Below are positions 48,629 through 58,439 of a DNA stretch of 64,000 bases, piece by piece. The notes below the pieces were generated by a model. The model did not search any database. It saw only the letters and a program-made list of their open reading frames with translations, and was not told where the DNA came from. This DNA is from Liolophura sinensis (Eukaryota > Mollusca > Polyplacophora > Chitonida > Chitonidae), in contig NC_088300.1 of NCBI RefSeq assembly GCF_032854445.1, positions 82,377,084 through 82,441,083 on the forward strand, given 5' to 3'. How positions within the stretch are numbered: position 1 is the stretch's first letter; each line of letters opens with the position of its first letter. A program made the translations under genes and the position numbers.

Positions 48629-49146
48629 TTGATAGATTCTGGTTTAGCATGCAATTGAAGGAATACAGTGTCATGTTTATTTTGCATGTTAAATACATGC
48701 TAAGGTTAAAGTGGGAAACATTTATTTTCAAAATAAAACAACCCTATTGAACATGGCAGATAAAAACTTCCGTATTTAGGCGTAATCAAGTGGAGTTTAA
48801 AATAGAAAGTACAATCAACAACTTGACAAAGTAAAACGTTATAAAACTTAATGTATTTGTAAGGGGTATGTATTTCAATTGATCACTTTCTTCAAGAATC
48901 CGGTTGAATGAGAGATCAAAGCATTTGTTTTAAAAAAGCTGGTGTAGTGGTATCATGTAACATTCCCATTCTTGCGATCCAAGTTTGATTCCACAGCGGC
49001 GCGAAATTTTTTTGGTCTTGATAGTGCATTTGAAAAGGGTTGGTGAAAATGAAACTACAATACCGATTTTTAATACCAAAGCACATGGAGCACATGACTC
49101 CCGGGCGGCGCAAACTGTTTCTTTGATAGTGCGTTTTAAAAAGTAT

Positions 49147-49264
49147 GTATTTATTTATTTATTAGATTGGTGTTTTACGCCGTACTCAAGAATATTTCAC
49201 TTATACGACGGCGGCCACCGTTATGGTGGGAGGAAAACGGGCAGAGCCCAGGGGAAACCCACGA
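49147..49264 (-). repeat. SINE family 1 fragment at a LINE copy boundary
   Basis: The tail and central block (TATTTATTTATTTATTAGAT to GGGGAAACCCACGACC) stop abruptly and are followed by AAAAAATGGTATGTAAAAA. The identical structure is at 55158-55276, so the fragment was copied with the surrounding unit. Confidence 0.85.
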
Positions 49265-49451
49265 CCAAAAAATGGTATGTAAAAAATTAGACTACAAAAC
49301 GGATTTTTAATACCAAGGTGCAAAGCACATGCACTAGGGAGACCAAACTATGTCGTTGAAGCCATGAACTTTGCAAAACTAATGTTACATTTCAATGTAT
49401 TATTGATGAGCGGGAATCTTTGAGGAAAGTGCATGAAGCTGTATGCTGTGT

Positions 49452-49563
49452 GGCAGCAGTGGCTCAGTCGGTTAGCGCGCCGTACTTACAGACAGTAAGC
49501 AAACCTTTTACATAAAGCTTTAACACATGCGGAGGTCGTGAGTTCGATCCTCACCTGGAGCAT
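49452..49563 (+). other. tRNA-like sequence with 50-bp insertion
   Basis: GCAGTGGCTCAGTCGGTTAG (A-box-like) and GGTCGTGAGTTCGATCCTCA (B-box-like, stem GTGAG/CTCAC) are separated by an insert far longer than a normal anticodon arm. The acceptor strands do not pair well. It is therefore a tRNA-related repeat head rather than a working tRNA gene. A diverged second copy is at 55463-55565. Confidence 0.5.
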
Positions 49564-49830
49564 CCAATATTTTACCCCATGGCTATAAAGCTTTTGTGTA
49601 GAAACTTTCATCGAGTGAGAACCTTTTAAAACCCTAAAAAGGGGAGTTCGGCTAAAGGTACGGAAGCGTGAAGACAATTCGGTGATCGTTGGCTGCGAGT
49701 GACTACAACAACATCGTTTTGTTTTTGAACAATTTTGAGCTGATTTATGTGGATATGGGCTGATTTGTGAAACCGGCAGTTGCACTAAGGAGGTCTTCTC
49801 CTCAAGCAGGACAGGTATATCGAAGCCCCA

Positions 49831-50649
49831 GTGTTATTTTCGCCTGTAAACAGGCCTGCTAGGACTCTGCCTGTGGCTATCACAACAAAGAACCGCACTA
49901 GTTTTTCTGTGGCTGTCCAGAGGGCCTTTATTGTAGTATTGACTGAGGTGATTAAAATTAGGGTGGACCTGATCAGTTTTCAGAAAAACTATTTGAAAAA
50001 AATGTTTTACATTCGTGTGTCCAATCAGGCAGCTCACAGTGCACTACTGCAGGAGAATTTTGTAATCGATGGAACAACGTGGAATATTATTCATGTCTCT
50101 TCAGTTTATTTAAACTTGATCGCACCCTGAGCACCTGATGAAATGTCAGATGATATTATAGCAGATGCATTGAAGCCTTACGGACAGTTCCAGGTGTGAG
50201 TAAACCGAAGTTTGCAAACATTGAATTCTCACACGTGCGTGCAGACATAAGTATATATCATTTCAGGAGTCACAAAGTTAGATATATACCGAATTTCATC
50301 AGCTAAGGTGGTGACGTCATAATGTTTACATATCCCGGCCAAACCTATGAAAGCAGGAAATGTGGGCAAAAAACCCCACAAGACATCCGAATGTAAAGCT
50401 AAATGGTGTGATAACTGTAATGAATTCTCTCCACATGAGAGCCCTCATACGGAGACTGACAGTGACGATATGTGTAGGATGTGCGGGTCTGCCGAGCATA
50501 CCGTTAGGGACTGCTGTGCGTGCGCCTGCTCTTACGCTGCACATGTAGAGGGCAACGGTTCGGGAAAATTTAGGCCGGCGGAGGTGGGGGTGACCTCTGA
50601 TAACGACGACACAGACGTTGACGCAGACGTGACGAGGACGGTGAGATGA
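49831..50649 (+). pseudogene. LINE copy C: ORF1-like protein with CCHC-type knuckle
   Basis: Two frames cover it. 49831-50130 encodes FQKNYLKKMFYIRVSN and ENFVIDGTTWNIIHVS, resembling the RNA-binding part of LINE ORF1 proteins. 50347-50649 encodes ECKAKWCDNCNEF and MCRMCGSAEHTVRDC, a gag-like zinc knuckle. ORF1 proteins bind the element's RNA. The frame is broken between the two parts. It is followed in order by endonuclease and reverse transcriptase, as expected for Tx1/L1-like elements. Confidence 0.7.
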
Positions 50650-51351
50650 CCTGTGAGAATGAAGGTGAAACAAATGGAATAGCCTGTGATAATCCAGGCT
50701 TGGTATCATCCGAGTCAGTGCTTGTTGAACCAGCCGCCTGGAGAGTTCGATTCCATTAGCGGGCAAAGAAAATGTGATGGAAGTACAAGCTGAGGTACAT
50801 AATGCTCGCTCACCTGAACCTGTTAATGAGAAGAGAGCTAAGCTGGAAGAAGGTGGTGTAAGCGGGGCCAGTATGGGTGAGGACACACCTGGTGTTGTCG
50901 TGACAAAGGACTCCATTCTTGAAGGTATGTGGTCGAGGGAGATGTCTCCGTCACCGTCTCAAGATTGTTCCATGATGTTGGTGGAGTACAGAAAAAAGTC
51001 CATGGCCTCTCGGAGTCGAAGGCGGTTACACAGGGACTAGGGTCAAGGAACTCGAACACTATTGTTTTCATGTCAGTAAGAGCAATGGGTAGGTTGGTCC
51101 TCCTGTTTCTTTTGTCCATAATGTCTGTAACTGATACAATTTGTTTTGGTTCTTTAAACGTCAATGGTTTACATGATTTTAACAAGCAGGCTCACGTTAA
51201 GAATTTTGTGTTTGACAATAACATTGACGTTCTCTTCTTACAAGAAAAACAAAACTTCTAAATATTCCTGGTGATACAAGGTGGACTTATGGTACAAACA
51301 GGAGTTGTCGGGTGGGAATTGTAATACGTTGTACAGTAGATTGTGTAATAC

Positions 51352-51622
51352 AATTATTTATTTATTTATTTGATTGGTGTTTTACGCCGTGCTCAAGAAT
51401 ATTTCACTTAGACGACGGCGACCAGTATTATGGTGGGTGGAAACCGGGTAGAGCCCGGGGAAAACCCACGACAATCCGCAGGTTACTGGCAGACCTTCCT
51501 ACGTACGACCGGAGAGCAAGCCAGTATGAATTGGACTTGAACTCACAGCGACCGCATTGGTGAGAGGCTTCTGGGTCACTACGCTGCGCTAGCGCGTTAA
51601 CCGACTGTGCCATGGATGCCCC
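51352..51622 (-). repeat. SINE family 1, full-length, inside the LINE endonuclease
   Basis: The complete unit runs from the TTTATTTATTTATTTGATTGG tail side to the GGGGCATCCATGGCACAGT head (minus strand). A target duplication is visible: TTGTGTAATAC at 51341-51351 and TTGCGTAATAC at 51623-51633, one mismatch. Confidence 0.95.
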
Positions 51623-51674
51623 TTGCGTAATACGAAAAGTAACTAGATAGCCTTACGTCGGTTACATAACAATG

Positions 51675-51934
51675 ATTTTTTTTTTTGATTGGTGTTTTAT
51701 GTTGTACTCAAGAATATTTCACTTATACGACGGCGGCCAGCATTATGGTGGGTGGAAACCGGGCAGAACCGTGGGAAACCCACGACCATCCGCAGGTGGC
51801 TGGCAGACCTTTCCACATACGGCCGGAGAGAAAGCCAGCATGAGCTGGACTTGAACTCACAGCAACCGCATTGGTGAGAGGCTCTTGGGTCATTACGCTG
51901 CGCTAGCGCGCTAACCAACTGAGCCACGGAGGCC
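51675..51934 (-). repeat. SINE family 1, full-length, second insertion in the same ORF
   Basis: Head GGGCCTCCGTGGCTCAGTTG on the minus strand, intact boxes, poly(T) on the plus strand at the left edge. TACATAACA at about 51663 and TACATAAAA at 51935 look like the target duplication. It is only about 50 bp from the previous SINE and in the same orientation. Confidence 0.95.
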
Positions 51935-54650
51935 CTACATAAAATCAACAACACTGCCCTAAATCTTGTATGTGTGTATGCCCCTAATGGTGCTAAAGAT
52001 AGAAAAGAATTTATAGCGAATTTGGACGCACTTATGTCCGGTAGTGAAATCATTGCGTTAGGGAGAGATTTTAACTTTGTGGAAAATAGAATAATGGATA
52101 AGCGTGGTTGAACATGAATGATAGAGATGATGGTGTCGATTAGATGAATGTGTTAAAAAGAGGTTATGCAATTTGTGGTATAGGAAGTTACACCCTAAAC
52201 ATAAAACCTATTCGTAGTGCAGAGGTCAAGCAGCCAGTGGACTTGATCGACTTTATACACCAAGCATTATCCAAGATCATGTTAGAACTGCTGATATACT
52301 GCATTATCTTTTTTCTGATCACTCATATGCTGCTATTGATATCACATGGGGGCCAATGTTTCTGTTCTGATGACGAAAATATAGAAGTCAAAATTAAGAG
52401 TGTTTATCAAAGAATTTCTGACTGTACTTCGGTTACTGAAGTCAAGGTGATTGACAGATGGGAACATTTAACACATGAATGGAAGAGCATCATACGTACA
52501 CACTGTGTTGTTGCTGCAGCCAGTAGAAAGGGACAATTGGTTCAGTTAGAAAAAGAACTGACTGACTTGAAAACCGACCCTGTTTCTAACTGTGAGAAAG
52601 TTGAGAGTGTCAAAAAGACAGTCAACGCCTTACATTATACCGCTCGTCAAGGAGCACTTATCACAGCCAAATCGGCTCATTTCGTTCAAGGGGAAAAGCC
52701 AACTAGATATTTCATCAGAAAAGAAGTTAGTAGAGCCAGGAAAAATGATTAAATGTATCATTTGTCACACAAATGGGTCTATTGTTCGTACTGGCATTGT
52801 ATACGTTACTATTATAAGAATCTCTATACAAAAGAAATGACTGATGCAGGCTGGGAGGAGAAATTTTTGTTCACATTACCAGAACTGTCAGAAGATTGTA
52901 AAGATATTTGTGAGGGAATGTCAACAGAAAGTGAATTGCTCCTCGCCGATAAGAACATGTGTAAACATCGCACTTCTGGCAATGACGGTCTGCTTGCGGA
53001 ATTCTATACTTAGTTTTGGCGTGTGTTTGGCAAAATGTATACCTCCGTTGTAAATTCTTGCTTTCATTCGGGCTCCTCAAGTTCATCTCAGCGATCAGGT
53101 TTAATAACCATCCTCTGTAAGGACCCTAGTAGTTCTGAAAACATAAAGAAGTGGAGGCCAATTAGTTTGCTGAATGTTGATGACAAGATTATATCGAAAG
53201 CTTTATGTAATTGACTTAAGAATGTCATTTATTCTGTAGTTCTCAGGGACTAAATATGTGGCCTTCCTGGCAGAAGCATTTTCGACAATTTACTCCTCTT
53301 ACGTAACACGTTCGATTTTGTGGAACAGAAAGACTTAAATGCATGTTTTATTATCCTGGACCAAGAGAAGGCTTTCGAACGAGTTGACTGGTCTTTTTTA
53401 TTTAAGTGTTTGGAAGAATATAATTTTGGTCCAGACTTTTGTCACTGGGTTAAACTTTTATACACCTATATTAGTAGTAGTGTGATTGTAAATTGCCACG
53501 TGGCAGAACCATTCATCCTGCATGTCCCATGGGGTTCGTCAGGGTTGCGCCCCTTCTCCACTTTTATATGTATTGTCCTTAGAACCCTTCATAACAGCAG
53601 TTAGAAACAATACCCTCATAAAAGGCGTACCTATCCCTGGAACAAATAAGTAGGCCAAGGTATCGGCTTTTGCTGATGATTTCACTTTAATTGTATAAGA
53701 GGAGAAATCAGTTCCGCGCGTCGTGAATGGTGCTAAAATGTACGGTAGAGCGTCTGGGGCTAAACTCAACTTAACTAAGAGTGTCACCTTACTGGTTGGT
53801 AAGTGGAACAATTCCACTGTACCTGATACTGGGTTGAGGACTGTTAAGAGTTCCAAGATTTGTGCTGTATATTTTGGAGAGGGGCATGAGGAACTGAACT
53901 CAGATCACATTCTTGGCAAAGTTTAAAAGAGCACAACATCATGGAAGAGCAGGGTCTTAACCTTACGGGGGAAACCTGTGCTAATTAACACAGCAGCCTT
54001 ACCAGTGTTTGCCTAGAAAATGTGTAAATGAATGTACTCGAACTGTGTCCAGATTTTTCTGGAATAATAAACTCGAATCCTTAGAAGGGAATGTCGTGTA
54101 TAACCATTTTGCTGCAGAGGGACTCAGTGTTTTAGTCATATTGACATTTTGAAGTTACTGTATGACTTACCGCAGATTGGACACATTTCGCAATTCACTG
54201 GATTGGGAATCTCCTCGGAATATCAAACTTGAATTTGGTAGATCAAACATCCCACATTCGTTCTCAGTGCTTAGAGGGAGTTTCAGAACAGGTGTATCCC
54301 CAAAATGCGTATAATAGCAGGTTTATTTATTCTCAGTTAGTAAGCGATGTAGTTGAGCTTCCCAGGATTGTTACTAAGCGTCCTATGTTGGACTGGAAGC
54401 TTATGTGGGGAAATCTGTTTCACGACCATGATTTGGTTAACCTTGCTTTCAAATTAACTCACGATATTTTACCTGTAAAAGAAAGACTGTTACGGCATAA
54501 TGTTGCCACCAATGATTCGTGTGTGTTCTTTCAGAAACACAGATACACTCATTTGTAGAATGTCCAATGATTCGGCGTTTTGCACGATTACAAGGTGGCG
54601 CACATGTTTTTCAGGCATGCATTTAAAGTATGCCCACTGAAAAGAGGGGA

Positions 54651-55115
54651 GACTATTAATTGTAAGAAATATTCAGCACTAAATAAGACTATGGCAATGT
54701 ATGACACCATTGGATTAAGCTACTCTTGACATTTTTTTTTTAATTCTAAACATTGTTAGATAAAGTTTGGTTACTGATAATTAGTGTACTCTGCTTTGTT
54801 TCCTCCCACCATACAGCTGAGTCGGCGTCGTATAAGTGGGGATATTTCTTGAGTACGGTATAAAAATCAATCAAATAAAAAAATGTTTTATAGACTCCGG
54901 TTTAGCATATGATCGATGGAAAGGTCATAGATGAATAGTGTCATGTTTATTTTACATGATAAATACATGCTAAGGTAAAAGTGGGATACATTTATTTTCA
55001 AAATAAAACAACCCTATTTAACATGGCAGGTGTAACCTTCCGTATTTGGGCGCCGTAATTAAGTGGAGTTTTAAATAGAAACCCCAATCAAGAAGTTGAC
55101 GAAGTAACTTGACGG
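54651..55115 (+). repeat. LINE copy C 3' region with embedded SINE tail
   Basis: Matches the 3' regions of copies A and B. It includes the SINE tail fragment 54798-54886, TTTACATGATAAATACATGC, CAACCCTATTTAACATGGCA and GTAATTAAGTGGAGTTTTAA. The end is followed by GCGCAAACTGTTTCTTTGAT, also found at 49112 after copy B. Confidence 0.75.
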
Positions 55116-55157
55116 GCGGCGCAAACTGTTTCTTTGATAGTGCGTTTTAAAAGGTAT

Positions 55158-55276
55158 GTATTTATTTATTTATTCGATTGGTGTTTTACGCCGTGCTCAA
55201 GAATATTTCACTTATACGACGGCGGCCACCGTTATGGTGGGAGGAAAACGGGCAGAGCCCAGGGGAAACCCACGAC
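55158..55276 (-). repeat. SINE family 1 fragment, duplicate of 49147-49264
   Basis: Same start, same abrupt end and the same following AAAAAATGGTATGTAAAAAT sequence as the copy at 49147. Confidence 0.88.
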
Positions 55277-55462
55277 CAAAAAATGGTATGTAAAAATTAG
55301 ACTACTAAACGGATTTTTAATACCAAGGTGCAAAGCACATGGAGAAGAGAGATCGAACTATGTCGTTGAAGCCATATACTTTGCAAAGCTCATGTTTCCC
55401 TTAAATGTATTATGGAGGAGCGGGAAACTTTGGGCAAGTCCATGGAGCTGTATGCTGTGTGG

Positions 55463-55565
55463 CTGCAGTGGCTCAATTGGTTAGTGCGCCTTACTTACAG
55501 ACAGGACACAACCCTTTCGCTTTAAAAGATGCGGATGTCGTGAGTTCCATTCTCATCTGGAACAT
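55463..55565 (+). other. tRNA-like sequence, second copy
   Basis: GCAGTGGCTCAATTGGTTAG and GATGTCGTGAGTTCCATTCT are mutated versions of the boxes at 49452. The B box is worse, so it is clearly not functional. Confidence 0.45.
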
Positions 55566-55689
55566 CCAGTTTTTATACTATTGCTATAATGCTTTTATTT
55601 AGTCAATTTCATCGAGTGAGAACCTTGTGAAAAGCTGCAAAATATTGCCACTTAAATTGGCAACTGTTTGTTTCGTAAGCCATACGATT

Positions 55690-56780
55690 ATGTTGAACAA
55701 ATGGATTTGGAAACATGTTTTTTTAAACTTGGATCAAGGGAAAGCTTTTGACTTCGTCCTTTTTGTTTTAATGCTCAGAGAAGTTTAATTTTGCACCAGA
55801 TTTTTGTAAATGGGTGAGGATGTTATATACCGATATTTCTAGCAGTGTAATTGTAAAGGGGCATATAACAGATCGTTTTATGTTAGGTCGGGGCTTCTGG
55901 CCAGGCTGTTCTGTGTCTCCGTTGTTATATGTATTATCATTGCAAGCGTTTATAGCGGCTATCAGAAAGAGTAACCTCATTCAGGGAGTGCAGTTAGGGT
56001 TAGGGTTAGCCTGGTACGGCCAAACAGGCGGTTGCGCCTGCGTTTGCGGACGACATCACAGCTATTTTGTCTGATGAAAGGTCAGTGACCCAGGTGATCA
56101 AAGCAGCTGAAAATTATGGAAAGGCTTCAGGAGCTAAACTCAATTTGTCTACTGTCCTGCCTATTGGAAAATGGGATGAAAATTTAGTTCTTAGAGTTGG
56201 ACGAAAATCAGCTGACAATGCAAAAATATGTGGAATATTTTTTGGGGAAAATCTCTGCCCAATAGAACTCAGAACGTGTTTCAAAAAAGGTCCAAAAACA
56301 TGTAAGTTCATGGAACGGTAGATATTTAACTCTTAGAGTAATATCTGTGCTCATAAATACCGTTACCCTGGTCGTATTGTGGTTTACAGTGGAATGTTTT
56401 TTCTTAGCTTCTGAATGTGTAACCGAGTGTTCTCTAGCTGTATTAAGATTTTTCGTGGGACAACAAGCCGGAAAGTTTAAAGAGGGTGGTAGTGCGTAAC
56501 AAGTGTGCAAATGGTTGATTAAACGTTCATAATGTTGAATGTAAAGCTAAAGCTCTTGCCTTACGGCACATTTTCAATTTGTTATTTGCCACAACAGACG
56601 ACGCAATATATTGCCTGGGCTTATCTCTCTGGAATCTTCGAACGGAATTTGGCAGAGCTACTCTGCCACACTCACAGAATGTGCCAACTCTTTATAGATT
56701 TGCTTTAAATGCTTGGAGAGAGTTTTACAATGGTCAACAACTGCCTTCAGTTATTTATCCCATTAGATATAAACTGACGG
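55690..56780 (+). pseudogene. LINE copy D: truncated reverse transcriptase
   Basis: Begins at the same LINE position as copy B (ATTATGTTGAACAAA) with LNLDQGKAFD. It continues with LYTDISSSVIVKGHITDRFM (55826 on), PLLYVLSLQAF (about 55918-55950), an AFADD-like block (56035-56055, GCGTTTGCGGACGAC), NYGKASGAKLNLSTV (56113 on) and AKICGIFFGE (about 56220), in changing frames. It ends at the SINE at 56793 without its 3' region. Confidence 0.78.
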
Positions 56781-56792
56781 CCTAAAGAATCT

Positions 56793-57059
56793 TTGGGGCC
56801 TCCGTGGCTCAGTGGGTTAGCGCGCTAGCGCAGCGTAATGACCCAGAAGCCTCTCACCAATGCGGTCGCTGTGAGTTCAAGTCCAGCTCATGCTGGCTTC
56901 CTCTCCGGCCGTAAGTGGGAAGGTCTGCCAGCAACCTGCGGATGGTCGTGGGTTTCCGCCGGGCTGTGCCCGGTTTCCACCCACCATAATGCTGGCCGCC
57001 GTCGTATAAGTGAAATATTCTTGAGTACGGCGTAAAACACCAATCAAAAAAAAAAAATA
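56793..57059 (+). repeat. SINE family 1, full-length, best plus-strand reference copy
   Basis: Head GGGGCCTCCGTGGCTCAGTG, B box GTGAGTTCAAGTCC, central CATAATGCTGGCCGCCGTCG, tail CACCAATCAAAAAAAAAAAA. Target duplication AAAGAATCTTT (56782-56792) and AAAGAAACTTT (57060-57070). The target is at or inside the end of the Tc1-like element that follows. Confidence 0.95.
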
Positions 57060-58435
57060 AAAGAAACTTTACAAAGAGTACATCAATTTATTTTGCCAAA
57101 ACAAAAAACAGGATGATTAAAGTTTAATGTATTGAAAAGACCAATGACTTTAGACATGAAAAGTCTTGAGTAAGAACGGACAAAACAGCCCTCAAATTAT
57201 TTTACAAGTGAACAAACATAGCAGGGGTAGCAAAATAGCCATTCCATCTGCGTTAACAATAGGCAGAGTATACAAAAAGTTGATTATTTTTAAAATATAA
57301 AACCCAGTCAATATCGCGTGTGGCCACCCCTTGCTTCAATGCATGCAAAAACTCTCGGACGCATAGAACCAGTCAGTCGTCTGACGAGATGACGTGGGAT
57401 TCGTTGCCATTCATCTTGGAGAGCGAACGCCAGTTCTTGTCAGTTGGCCTGCAAGCTATAGCCGTTGTCTTACTCGACGACTCATGATATCCCAAAGGTG
57501 TTCCATGGGGGACATATCTGGAAACGTGAAGACGTTGACGTGTTTGGCGCCCAGGAAGCTCTGCAACACTCGAGCTGTATGGGGTCTGGCGTTGTCATGC
57601 TGGTACAGGACACCACGTGGCTGCTGTTGAAGGAATGGCATGACAACAGGACGTAAAATTTCATCCACGTAACGTTGAGCTGTTAGGTTCCGTAGATGAT
57701 GACCTGTGGTGTCTGTTCCTCTCCACAAATTCCACCCCCAAACGGTACCACCTCCTGGACGCATGATGCAGCCGTTCGTTCGCCTCTTTGACTGCCATCG
57801 GCTCGGAACAGGCAGAAGCGGCTTTCATCCGTGAAAAGAACACGTTGCCAATCACGTCGCTGCCAACGGCGCACGATGTCCTCTGAATGGTCGATAGACC
57901 CTAATTCCGTCCCCTGGACACGATCTGCCGACTGACCCGGTGGCATTGATTGACGATGACATCACTGTCAGGAAGCGGTTCCTCAGGTGTAAGGTACCAG
58001 TCTTCTCTGGGCGTAGTTGCCCTAGGCCTGCCTGTTCTTGACCTGTCCGATGCCTGCCCTGTCTGTCTGTAACGTTGCATCAAGTTTGACACAGTTAGAC
58101 GGGACACAGCCGGCGGTCCTTGAAATGTGGGCATGGGTGGCTCCCATGGATACCATACCCAGGGCCCTGTCGCGTTGTTCTGGACTTAATCAAGGCATTA
58201 CTTTGGTAGTTTTTAGTCAGTCCAGCATACTGTGTGTAACGTTTTTATACACTTATTACATGTTCAGTTGCTGCCATCCATGTGTCACCTGATTTTTCAA
58301 CTTCTTCGTTGTCTCAAAACAGTTTCGTGTGGGTGTATATGACGCTGGTCGCACATGGGAATATGCTTTGTACAATGTTTTCCTACAATAATTTGGTATT
58401 AATTTGCTGAAATGGCTCGTCGTAAAGTTTCTTTT
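57060..58435 (-). mobile_element. Tc1-like DNA transposon, degenerate
   Basis: AAAGAAACTTTAC at 57060-57072 is the reverse complement of GTAAAGTTTCTTT at 58422-58434, plausible ends of a Tc1/mariner element of about 1.37 kb, with TA on the left. The left end is mixed with the target duplication of the neighbouring SINE, so the boundary is tentative. Confidence 0.6.
57394..58134 (-). pseudogene. Tc1-like transposase, frameshifted
   Basis: Minus-strand frames in order: helix-turn-helix part with SRLTVSNLMQRYRQTG and DRSRTGRPRATTPRED (58134-57946), then VLFTDESRFCLFRADGSQRG with the first catalytic aspartate (57860-57800). GGGTVWGWNLWRGTDTTGHH (57755 on), YQHDNARPHTARVLQSF with the second aspartate (about 57600) and MSPMEHLWDIMSRRVRQRL with the catalytic glutamate (about 57500) follow. 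All three catalytic residues are present but spread over at least three frames, so it is inactive. Such proteins cut and paste the element at TA sites. Confidence 0.88.
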
Positions 58436-58439
58436 GGCC

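Larger units (their letters stand above)
46425..48985 (+). pseudogene. LINE copy B: truncated reverse transcriptase, C-terminal finger and 3' region
   Basis: The frame starting at 46422 gives KKDLKACFINLDEEKALDRV followed by DWSF, the reverse transcriptase block normally seen as DxEKAFDRVDW. A SINE family-1 piece at about 46768-46910 and an inverted duplication at 46514-46765 disrupt it. After that, KICGVYFGVDQAELNSDRIL (about 46956-47020), LSWAGRFLTLHGKSVLINSL (47039 on) and FCQNPETQEHLFVECRMMQQ (about 47585-47645, a zf-RVT-type C..C..H..C finger) follow in shifted frames. The 3' region at 48283-48985 matches copies A and C. Dead copy, 5' truncated, with multiple frameshifts. Confidence 0.8.
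51127..54650 (+). pseudogene. LINE copy C: ORF2 endonuclease and reverse transcriptase, Tx1/L1-like
   Basis: In order: AP endonuclease start FGSLNVNGLHDF and NIDVLFLQE (51140-51250), interrupted by two SINEs, resuming with LVCVYAPNGAKDRKEF and GRDFNFV (51970-52085, normally GDFNxV). A linker follows at 52144-52752. The reverse transcriptase begins GNDGLLAEFY (about 52980), IKKWRPISLLNVDDKIISKA (53140-53205) and FIILDQEKAFERVDWSF (53350-53400), and after a frameshift AFADDFTLIV (about 53666-53695, carrying the catalytic DD of the usual FADD motif). ASGAKLNLTKS (about 53750) follows, then C-terminal parts to 54558 and the shared end ALNKTMAMYDTIGLSY near 54730. The gene would copy the element into new sites by target-primed reverse transcription. 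Several stops, frameshifts and SINE insertions make it inactive. The Tx1/L1 clade is judged from motif style. Confidence 0.82.

Noticed and set aside
49452-49563. Functional tRNA gene
   Set aside because: The segment between the boxes is too long, the acceptor stem does not pair, and it is duplicated with LINE sequence.
50326-50916. 196-codon minus-strand ORF, the second-longest open frame in the window
   Set aside because: It is antisense to the zinc-knuckle ORF1 of LINE copy C and shows no recognisable domain.
57394-57630. Plus-strand ORFs opposite the first Tc1-like transposase
   Set aside because: Antisense shadows of the transposase coding sequence.
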